Positions 1 to 4,304 of a stretch of 5,090 nt of DNA are shown here, piece by piece. Source of the DNA: Myxococcota bacterium (GTDB lineage: Bacteria > Myxococcota > Polyangia > GCA-2747355 > JAKLHH01); NCBI GenBank assembly GCA_022710245.1, contig JAKLHH010000680.1:1-5090 (forward strand). The letters are read 5' to 3'. Both the position numbers and the translations under genes were made by a program. Position 1 is the first letter of the stretch. Each line of letters starts with the position of its first letter. The notes below the pieces were generated by a model. The model worked only from the letters and a program-made list of their open reading frames with translations, was not told where the DNA came from and searched no databases.

Positions 1-662
1 AGGTGGCGATCACGTCGCCTGCCGCGCTGGCCAACGTGGGGACGAGCTTCACGGTGAAGGCGATCGTCACCGACGACGTCGGCGTCAACCGCGCCGAGGT
101 GCTGATCGACGGGCAGCTGAGCGGCACCCGCAACGCGGCGCCCTTCGACTTCCCGCTCAAGGCCCAGCCCGGCCCGCACGTGATCAAGGTGGTCGGCTAC
201 GACGCGAAGAACAATCGCGGCGAGGCGACCCTCAACCTCACCGTCCTGGGCACCGCGACGCCGAACCCGACGCCGAACCCGAGCCCGGACGCGCCGTCGG
301 CGGTGCCGTCCGCCGGGACGGGCAAGTACGGCGACCCGTGCGGGGCGCCGACCCATTGCAAGAGCGGCCTCTGCGCCGCGGATCCGTCCACCGGGCAGAA
401 GTTCTGCACCCAGGGCTGCAGCATCGCGAGCCCGTGCCCGATCGACTCCGAGTGCCTGGGCACCAGCATCGGCACCGAGGTCTGCGCGCCTGCCGCGGCG
501 CCGTCGAGCAGCGGGCCCGCGCTCTCCAGCGGGGACCGGGTGGCCAGCATGAGCTGCAGCGTCTCCTCCGCCTCCGCCGACGGGCTGCTCTCGATCCTCC
601 CGCTGCTCGCGCTCGCCGGGCTCGCGCTCGCGCGTCGGCGCGGGGTCTCTCGCTCGCGCTGA
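1..662 (+). CDS. C-terminal part of a surface protein: Ig-like domain, Cys-rich domain, MYXO-CTERM-like tail (5' partial)
   Basis: The reading frame is open at the left edge (codons start at base 3), so only the last 219 residues are visible and the true start lies outside. Residues ~1-82 look like a bacterial Ig-like beta-sandwich (VTDDVGVNRAEVLIDG, then VVGYDAKNNRGEATLNLTV). A Pro/Asn/Ser-rich linker follows at ~86-103, encoded by an imperfect 12-bp tandem repeat. Residues 113-161 form a compact domain with eight cysteines (113, 119, 124, 135, 139, 145, 151, 161), presumably disulphide-bonded outside the cytoplasm. The end has Cys185, a hydrophobic stretch at ~194-210 and then RRR, the layout of MYXO-CTERM sorting tails of Myxococcota. 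In that family the Cys is thought to be processed by a myxosortase, leaving the protein on the outer surface. Enzymatic function is not visible; a protease or other catalytic domain could lie upstream. The domain reading is good; the exact role is unknown. Confidence 0.8.
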   Translation, partial: VAITSPAALANVGTSFTVKAIVTDDVGVNRAEVLIDGQLSGTRNAAPFDFPLKAQPGPHVIKVVGYDAKNNRGEATLNLTVLGTATPNPTPNPSPDAPSAVPSAGTGKYGDPCGAPTHCKSGLCAADPSTGQKFCTQGCSIASPCPIDSECLGTSIGTEVCAPAAAPSSSGPALSSGDRVASMSCSVSSASADGLLSILPLLALAGLALARRRGVSRSR

Positions 663-663
663 G

Positions 664-711
664 CTCGCCTCGCTGATCTCGCCTCGCTGATCTCGCCTCG
701 CTGATCTCGCC
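664..711. repeat. 14-bp tandem repeat, three copies plus a partial fourth
   Basis: The unit CTCGCCTCGCTGAT occurs without change at 664-677, 678-691 and 692-705, followed by six bases of a fourth copy (706-711). It starts immediately after the TGA of the upstream surface-protein gene, and the sequence around that stop (CGCTGAGCTCGCC) resembles the unit, so the array may have grown out of the gene's end. Perfect identity suggests recent slippage expansion and likely copy-number variation among strains. Confidence 0.9.
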
Positions 712-767
712 GGTCTCAGCTCGCCTGAGTCTGCACTGCCCGCGACCGCGACGGCGACCGCGGGTGT

Positions 768-915
768 GCAATCCCGGGGTGCAGGTTCCACACCTGCCCA
801 GCGAGATTGCTCACTTCTGTGCAATCTCGGCCTGAAGTCTGAAGACCTCCCCTCGAGATTGCGCACTTCTGAGCAATCCCGGCCTGTAGGTTTGAAACCT
901 GGCCCCCGAGATTGC
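768..915 (-). repeat. Three-copy palindromic (REP-like) array, candidate structured RNA in the lapB 3' UTR
   Basis: Three units of 42-43 bp lie at 768-810, 821-862 and 873-915, separated by 10-nt spacers (811-820, 863-872) that share the core CACTTCTG. Each unit opens with GCAATCYCG and closes with CGAGATTGC, giving a 9-bp outer stem. Inside each is a second, different inverted repeat: GCAGGT/ACCTGC (781-786, 792-797), GAAGTCT/AGACCTC (834-840, 843-849) and AGGTTT/AAACCT (888-893, 895-900). The A-C mismatches of the plus strand (774/804, 836/847, 879/909) all become G-U pairs on the minus strand, which is the lapB transcript sense. The flanking GATTGC...GCAATC also lets each spacer form an alternative hairpin. 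REP/BIME-like elements are the nearest known class; the sequence is not one I recognise. Confidence 0.8.
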
Positions 916-948
916 ACGGGGCGCGCGCCGCCGATCGTTGTCGTGCTC

Positions 949-1032
949 GGGAACCGCGTCGAGCTGTGCGGGAACCACGTCGAGCTGTGCGGGAACCACG
1001 TCGAGCTACGCGGGAACCACGTCGAGCTACGC
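949..1032. repeat. 21-bp tandem repeat, four copies, reaching into the lapB stop codon
   Basis: Four head-to-tail copies of a 21-bp unit, GGGAACC(R)CGTCGAGCT(R)YGC, lie at 949-969, 970-990, 991-1011 and 1012-1032. The two left copies end in TGTGC and the two right copies in TACGC; the first also has G for A at 956. The last copy overlaps the final codon and the TAG stop of the lapB-like gene (1029-1027). The period is a multiple of three, so the lapB frame passes through every copy: the two copies nearest lapB carry TAG and the two distal ones CAG at the same position. Confidence 0.92.
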
Positions 1033-2214
1033 GCTGGCGGGCTGCTCTCCGGCCCGGCGCCCCCAGGCGGCCCGCACCGAGTCCCAGGCGCCGCAGGCGG
1101 GGCAGCGCCAGAAGAGCTCCACCGCGGTCCTGCCGCAGCTCGAGCAGCGGTAGGCGCGGTCGGCCCCGGCGAGCAGCGCCGTCAGCTCCTCGAAGGTGCG
1201 GCGCAGGCGGTCGGGATCGCCACCCTGCAGGACGAGGCGCGCCTTCTCGCGCCAGGCGGGGATCAGCGTCGGCGCCTCCTCGAGGAGCACGCCGAGCTCG
1301 GTGAGCGCACGCTCGGGGGTGTGCAGGGCGGTCCGGCGCGCGCGCTCGAGGCGCAGGTGGACGTTGCCCGCGTGCTGCGCGAGCAGCTCCTCGAGGGTGC
1401 GGTCCAGCCGCTCCTCCTTGTGGATCTCGACGAGCGCGGCCTGCAGCGAGGGGACGAAGAAGCCGGCGAGGTCCGGCGCCTCGCGCAGCGCCGCCTCCCA
1501 GGCCGCGGCCGCCGCGCTGAGGTTGCCGCGCCGGCGCTGGTAGAGCGCGAGGACATGCAGCGCGTGGACCGACCGCGGGCAGGCGCCGATCGCCCGCTTC
1601 AGGGCCTTGCGCGCCGGCTCGAGCTCGCCGCTCTCGAGGGAGGCGCTGGCGAGCTCGGCGAGGAGGTGTGCCTGCCGGGGGGCCGTGTCGCGCCCGGTCA
1701 GCTTTCCGATGCGGCGCTGGGCGAGCGCGGCGCGATCCCACTCCGCGGTCTCCTCGTAGAGCCTGGCTAGCTCCTCGAGGGGCTCGACCTGCTTGCGGTC
1801 CTGGGTGACGACCCACTCGAGCGCCTTGGCCGCGCGGCGCGGGAAGCCCGCGGCCTGGAAGTCGAGCGCGAGCTGGTGGTGCACGCGGAGCCGGGTCTTG
1901 CGGTCCAGGTCGCGCCGCATCAGGAGCGCCTGGTGGACGCGCACCGCGCGCTCGTGCTCGCCGCGGTTGCGGAAGAGGGTGCCGAGCGCGAAGTAGGCCT
2001 CGGGGGTCCTGGTGTTGTGCCGGAGCGCCTCGGCCAGCTCGCCGATGGCGCGCTCGTCGTCGCCCTCGAGGTGGAGCGCGAGGCCGCGCACGTAGGCGCG
2101 GCCCTCCTCGGCGGCGCGCTGGAGCGGCCGGCGGTCGGGGATGTAGAAGCGGCCGAGCAGCGTGCCCACGACCAGCAGCAGCGCCGCCACGCCGACCACC
2201 ACGAGGAGGTTCAT
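1027..2214 (-). CDS. lapB: LapB/YciM-like tetratricopeptide protein with rubredoxin-type C-terminus
   Basis: The 395-residue product matches E. coli LapB (YciM, 389 aa) in length and plan. One N-terminal membrane anchor (~3-20) is followed by a long run of TPR-like helix pairs (~37-345; for example 71-95 PEAYFALGTLFRNRGEHERA and 217-241). The end is a rubredoxin-like metal knuckle, C357-x2-C360-x10-C371-x2-C374, with the family's YRCSSCG...CPACGAWDS wording. In E. coli LapB is an inner-membrane, cytoplasm-facing protein that promotes FtsH degradation of LpxC and so balances LPS against phospholipid synthesis; whether it does this here is inferred. The ATG overlaps the lapA stop as ATGA, with GGAG (2226-2223) eight bases upstream, so translation is probably coupled. 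The TAG stop lies inside a 21-bp repeat, so the last residues may vary between strains. The long antisense open frames are GC-rich shadows. Confidence 0.93.
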   Translation of the reverse strand: MNLLVVVGVAALLLVVGTLLGRFYIPDRRPLQRAAEEGRAYVRGLALHLEGDDERAIGELAEALRHNTRTPEAYFALGTLFRNRGEHERAVRVHQALLMRRDLDRKTRLRVHHQLALDFQAAGFPRRAAKALEWVVTQDRKQVEPLEELARLYEETAEWDRAALAQRRIGKLTGRDTAPRQAHLLAELASASLESGELEPARKALKRAIGACPRSVHALHVLALYQRRRGNLSAAAAAWEAALREAPDLAGFFVPSLQAALVEIHKEERLDRTLEELLAQHAGNVHLRLERARRTALHTPERALTELGVLLEEAPTLIPAWREKARLVLQGGDPDRLRRTFEELTALLAGADRAYRCSSCGRTAVELFWRCPACGAWDSVRAAWGRRAGEQPASA

Positions 2215-2714
2215 CCGCCGCGCTCCGGACGCTCCGGACGCTTCGCGAGCTTTGCGGGCCTGGCAGGCTCCTGCAGCGCGGCCGCGAGGAGCGCACGCTC
2301 CTCGTCCTCCTGCGTGTCCTCGCGCTCACGCTGGCGCGAGCCCTCCTCGGGGAGGTCCTCGAGGGGGGCAGGGGTGGTGAGCGGCAGGTTCCGGAGGTCG
2401 GTCAGCTCGCCCTCGAGCCCGCGGATGAAGCGCCGCTCGCGCCGCCGCTCGACGCCGCGGCGGAGCCAGGTCGGCACCACGATGAGGAGCGCGGCGGCGA
2501 AGAACCCGAGGACAAAGCAGACCGCCATCACCACGGCGAGCGGGGTCTCCACCTCCAGCGTCGGGAAGGGGGCGTCCCAGCGCAGGCTGAGCCCCGGGAA
2601 GCGGAGCACCACCCACTGCGAGTTGATGATCAGGAAGTAGCTGAGCACCCCGCCGACGGCGAGGAGGAAGACGATGCCCGCGAAGAGGACGAGCCCGCGG
2701 ACGGTGCGGCTCAC
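2211..2714 (-). CDS. lapA: LapA-like (DUF1049) two-helix inner-membrane protein
   Basis: The start is GTG at 2714-2712, which overlaps the upstream stop as GTGA and has a strong GAGGAGGA ribosome site six bases away. The same frame stays open upstream into the HIT gene, but that part is only a shadow of it. The 167-residue product has two hydrophobic helices (~7-30 and ~58-80) joined by a periplasmic loop with the typical NSQ-x-V-x-LRFPG start (31-41). A basic amphipathic segment (84-108, RRGVERRRERRFIRGLEGEL) probably forms a short coiled coil in the cytoplasm. This is the LapA/DUF1049 plan, but E. coli LapA has about 102 residues. The extra ~55-residue tail here is charged, low in complexity and ends in a KRPERPERGG repeat from a 9-bp duplication (2221-2239). 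Partner of LapB in LPS assembly in enterics; adjacency supports the same pairing here. Confidence 0.88.
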   Translation of the reverse strand: MSRTVRGLVLFAGIVFLLAVGGVLSYFLIINSQWVVLRFPGLSLRWDAPFPTLEVETPLAVVMAVCFVLGFFAAALLIVVPTWLRRGVERRRERRFIRGLEGELTDLRNLPLTTPAPLEDLPEEGSRQREREDTQEDEERALLAAALQEPARPAKLAKRPERPERGG

Positions 2715-3238
2715 CGGAGCTCCTCCTCGAGCTGCGTCGCCAGCCCGCCGAGGGTGGGCAGCAGCCGGTCGTAGGTCTCCAGCAGCCCCTCGCTCATCAC
2801 CTTGGCCCCGCCGACCACGGGCATGAAGTTCGTGTCGCCCTCCCAGCGCGGCACCAGGTGGTAGTGGCAGTGGCTCTCGATGCCCGCGCCCGCGATGCGG
2901 CCGAGGTTCATCCCCACGTTCATGCCGTGGGGCTTCACGGCCTGCCGGAGCGCGGTGGTCGTGCGGCGGAGCAGCTCGGCGACGGTGCGGTACTCCAGCT
3001 CGTCGAGGTCGGCGAGGTCGGCGACGTGCCGACGCGGCACCACCATCAGGTGCGCGTTGTTGTAGGGGTAGCGGTTCATGATCACGAGCGCCCGCTCCCC
3101 GCAGGAGAGGATCAGGTTCTCGCGGTGACGGTCGGCTCCCTCGGCAGGCAGGACGCAGAAGATGCACGCGCCCGGCTCATGCCGGTTCGCCTCGGCGAGG
3201 ATGTAGCTCATGCGCCAGGGTGCCCACAGACGTTCCAT
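2711..3238 (-). CDS. HIT-family nucleotide hydrolase/Ap4A phosphorylase-like protein
   Basis: The product has 175 residues. The histidine triad is H123-C-H125-Y-H127-L-V, followed by PRWEGDTNFMPVV, the signature of the longer HIT branch that includes mycobacterial Ap4A phosphorylase (Rv2613c) and archaeal or deltaproteobacterial relatives. The N-terminal MERLWAPWRM and C25-x2-C28 (zinc ligand pair) are also typical of that branch, as is NAHLMVVPRRH at 61-71. H127 would be the nucleophile that takes the nucleotide phosphate. Natural substrate is not decidable from sequence: dinucleoside polyphosphates or AMP conjugates are both possible. The protein is cytosolic. It is the first gene of the operon, and its TGA overlaps the lapA start as GTGA. 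The ATG at 3238 follows a TATAAT by only seven bases and lacks a properly spaced Shine-Dalgarno sequence, which points to leaderless translation or a misplaced promoter call. Confidence 0.92.
   Translation of the reverse strand: MERLWAPWRMSYILAEANRHEPGACIFCVLPAEGADRHRENLILSCGERALVIMNRYPYNNAHLMVVPRRHVADLADLDELEYRTVAELLRRTTTALRQAVKPHGMNVGMNLGRIAGAGIESHCHYHLVPRWEGDTNFMPVVGGAKVMSEGLLETYDRLLPTLGGLATQLEEELR
2721..2728 (-). promoter_or_regulatory. Ribosome binding site that fixes the lapA GTG start
   Basis: The minus strand reads GAGGAGGA, then six bases, then GTGA. This strong purine run lies inside the last codons of the HIT gene and decides the GTG at 2714 as the lapA start over any start further upstream in the same open frame. 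Confidence 0.75.
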
Positions 3239-3245
3239 CGTGGCA

Positions 3246-3274
3246 ATTATAGGGGGCTCCTCCCCCAGTGGCGA
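3246..3274 (-). promoter_or_regulatory. Sigma-70-type promoter of the HIT-lapA-lapB operon
   Basis: On the minus strand a perfect TATAAT lies at 3251-3246. A weak -35 candidate, TCGCCA (4 of 6 to TTGACA), lies at 3274-3269 with a 17-bp spacer. The spacer contains GGGGG-AGGAG-CCCCC (3266-3252), a 5-bp stem with a 5-nt loop that could be an operator or just GC-rich chance. The expected transcription start, about seven bases downstream, falls at ~3239-3238, at the A of the HIT start codon. A perfect -10 is notable in sequence this rich in GC. Confidence 0.6.
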
Positions 3275-3345
3275 GTTTCTCGGCCACCCGTGGCGCCGGC
3301 ACCATATGGCCTCTCACAGCGCGCGGACCGGACGGTTCTTGCACC

Positions 3346-3377
3346 TTGACCTTTGGTCAATATTGACCCAAGATCAA
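3346..3377 (+). promoter_or_regulatory. Promoter and palindromic operator candidate of the TA module
   Basis: GGTCAATATTGACC at 3355-3368 is a perfect 14-bp palindrome. Another TTGACC at 3346-3351 pairs with GGTCAA (3355-3360) across three bases, so three perfect half-sites alternate in orientation with spacers of 3 and 2. A degenerate fourth, GATCAA, is at 3372-3377. The first TTGACC also reads as a -35 (five of six), and CAAGAT at 3369-3374 is a weak -10 at 17-bp spacing, which would put the palindrome exactly between them. That is the expected place for autorepression by the HTH antitoxin encoded downstream; E. coli MqsA likewise binds a short inverted repeat, though with a different sequence. 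Confidence 0.55.
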
Positions 3378-3448
3378 CTTGCAGTGCCATGGCTAGATCT
3401 GGAGGTGCTGCATGCTCCGTGGAGCGGAACCGGGAGAGAGCACGAGCG

Positions 3449-3739
3449 ATGGAGCCTTTGCAGGAGCCGGTCGAGCAACAGAAGCTGAAGGCGCTGGTGC
3501 GAGAGATTCTGGACGACGGGAACTTCGAGATATCAAGTCACGCATATGAGGAGCTAGCCAAGGACGATCTCGACGCCGTGGACGCGGTCAATGTCCTGCG
3601 GGGAGGCTGGTTCGAAGCTGGCGAGTGGGAGAAGGGCCAGTGGCGATACAAGGCAAGGACCTCGCGGATCTGTGTCGTGTTCTGCTTTGGCGAAGACGCG
3701 AGGATCATCATCGTGACTGGCTGGCGAGAACGACGATAG
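3449..3739 (+). CDS. Putative DUF4258-family toxin of a type II TA module
   Basis: The chosen start, ATG 3449, has GGGAGAG (3432-3438) ten bases upstream and gives 96 residues, a usual size for this family. The frame is open further up, but the only upstream starts are TTG 3353 inside the operator, ATG 3389 without a ribosome site, and GTG 3419. The protein has an N-terminal helix (LKALVREIL), then ISSHAYEELAKDDLDAVDAVNVLRGG with H31, and a C-terminal beta part, GQWRYKART...ICVVFCF...ARIIIVTGWR. This is the DUF4258 layout: a small RelE/BrnT-like fold with His near the start and WRY and GWR strands. DUF4258 proteins are thought to be RNase-like toxins, but activity is inferred here. It comes first, 36 bp before an MqsA-family antitoxin, the toxin-first order of mqsRA and higBA. 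GC is well below the flanks, suggesting transfer. Confidence 0.75.
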   Translation: MEPLQEPVEQQKLKALVREILDDGNFEISSHAYEELAKDDLDAVDAVNVLRGGWFEAGEWEKGQWRYKARTSRICVVFCFGEDARIIIVTGWRERR

Positions 3740-3765
3740 CTATCGAAACAACGCAACATTCGATA
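3734..3765 (+). promoter_or_regulatory. Inverted-repeat cluster between toxin and antitoxin genes
   Basis: CGATAGCTATCG (3734-3745) is a perfect 12-bp palindrome that includes the toxin's TAG stop. TATCGAA (3741-3747) also pairs perfectly with TTCGATA (3759-3765) across 11 bases. Three copies of the core CGATA/TATCG therefore alternate in orientation in 32 bp. It could be a second operator with an internal antitoxin promoter, or an mRNA hairpin that tunes antitoxin translation, since the antitoxin ATG lies only ten bases beyond. Confidence 0.5.
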
Positions 3766-3775
3766 CGAGCAGACC

Positions 3776-4282
3776 ATGTCAAACAGCACCGCCAAAGCCA
3801 ACTGTGAGACCTGCACCAAGTGCGGGGCCTCGATGAAGGTCGAGACCAACGCTACGCATCAGTACCGCGAGTGTGGTCTAGCGAATGTCGTCCTCATCGG
3901 CGTCACCGTCCGATCGTGCGAGAAGTGCGGCAATCGTTCCGTCGTGGTCCCGAAGGTGACCGAGCTTCACCGCAGCATTGCGCTCCGGCTGGCTCAGCAG
4001 AGCCAAAGGCTCGCTGCCGAAGAGATCCGTTTCCTGAGAAAGTACCTGGGGTGGTCCGGCGCTGACTTCGCGCACTACTTCGGCGTGACACCCGAGACTG
4101 TGTCACGCTGGGAGAACAACTCCAAGTCCATGAGCGCGACCTCCGAGCGACTGCTCAGGATCTGTGTCCTGAAGTTCGAACCCGTGGATGACTACTCGAT
4201 CCTGAAGGAGATGGGGACCGAGAAGCACAGCTCTCGACCGATCCGCATGACGATCGGCAAGGAGTGGCGTGCCGCCGGCTAG
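3776..4282 (+). CDS. MqsA-family antitoxin: YgiT-type zinc finger plus XRE helix-turn-helix
   Basis: The 168-residue product has the two-domain plan of MqsA. The N-terminal zinc module has C13-x2-C16 and C48-x2-C51, spaced 31 residues apart (30 in E. coli MqsA), with VLIGVTVRSCEKCG matching the family's wording before the second pair. C10 and C33 are extra. The C-terminal HTH spans ~83-118 (IRFLRKYLGWSGADFAHYFGVTPETVSRWENN), the XRE/MqsA type, followed by ~50 residues beyond the usual end (E. coli MqsA has 131). In this family the N-domain binds the toxin and the C-domain binds operator DNA, so it should neutralise the upstream DUF4258 protein and repress the operon. The ribosome site is weak (GAG at 3767-3769), unlike most antitoxin genes. 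The partner assignment is from adjacency. The gene converges on the DNA glycosylase gene with a 15-bp gap. Confidence 0.9.
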   Translation: MSNSTAKANCETCTKCGASMKVETNATHQYRECGLANVVLIGVTVRSCEKCGNRSVVVPKVTELHRSIALRLAQQSQRLAAEEIRFLRKYLGWSGADFAHYFGVTPETVSRWENNSKSMSATSERLLRICVLKFEPVDDYSILKEMGTEKHSSRPIRMTIGKEWRAAG

Positions 4283-4304
4283 GTCGGCCGACGGGCGCTA
4301 GCGC
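4283..4304. other. Two adjacent 10-bp palindromes at a convergent gene end
   Basis: GTCGGCCGAC (4283-4292) begins directly after the antitoxin TAG, and GCGCTAGCGC (4295-4304) covers the TAG of the opposing glycosylase gene (4300-4298). Both are perfect but have no loop and no T-run, so neither is a textbook terminator. In this GC-rich setting they may be partly chance. They also mark where GC content returns to the chromosomal level. Confidence 0.35.

Larger units (their letters stand above)
663..1026. other. Convergent, repeat-filled intergenic region
   Basis: This 364-bp gap lies between two converging genes and holds no convincing coding sequence. From left to right it contains a 14-bp tandem repeat (664-711), a 5-bp stem CTCAG/CTGAG at 715-719 and 725-729, a 9-bp direct repeat GCGACCGCG at 742-750 and 754-762, a three-copy palindromic array (768-915) and a four-copy 21-bp tandem repeat (949-1032). 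No hairpin here is followed by a T-run in either direction, so no classical intrinsic terminator is evident. The palindromic array is the best candidate for ending or stabilising the transcripts from either side. Confidence 0.75.

Noticed and set aside
715..729. CTCAG-CTCGC-CTGAG hairpin as terminator of the surface-protein gene
   Set aside because: The stem is only five base pairs and no T-run follows.
768..915. A short CRISPR array (33-nt palindromic repeats with ~20-nt spacers)
   Set aside because: Only two full repeats exist, the 'spacers' are themselves inverted repeats related to each other (AGGT/ACCT cores), and no cas genes are near.
766..1770. Plus-strand open frame antisense to lapB
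   Set aside because: It starts inside the palindromic array, has no recognisable domain, and mirrors the codon-position GC bias of lapB.
716..2329. Long minus-strand open frame (537 codons) in another frame over lapB, extending through the repeat region
   Set aside because: It is Arg/Ala/Pro-rich low-complexity sequence typical of GC-rich shadows, and lapB in the other frame has clear domain matches.
1876..2640. Plus-strand open frame antisense to lapB/lapA
   Set aside because: The composition is a shadow of the opposite strand and it has no ribosome site or known motif.
2715..3167. Upstream extension of the lapA frame (as one 318-codon gene)
   Set aside because: This part overlaps the HIT gene, which has an intact histidine triad; the GTG at 2714 with a strong ribosome site is the real lapA start.
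3353..3448. Longer toxin starting at TTG 3353
   Set aside because: The TTG lies within the palindromic operator and -35/-10 spacer, has no ribosome site, and adds 32 residues unlike the family.
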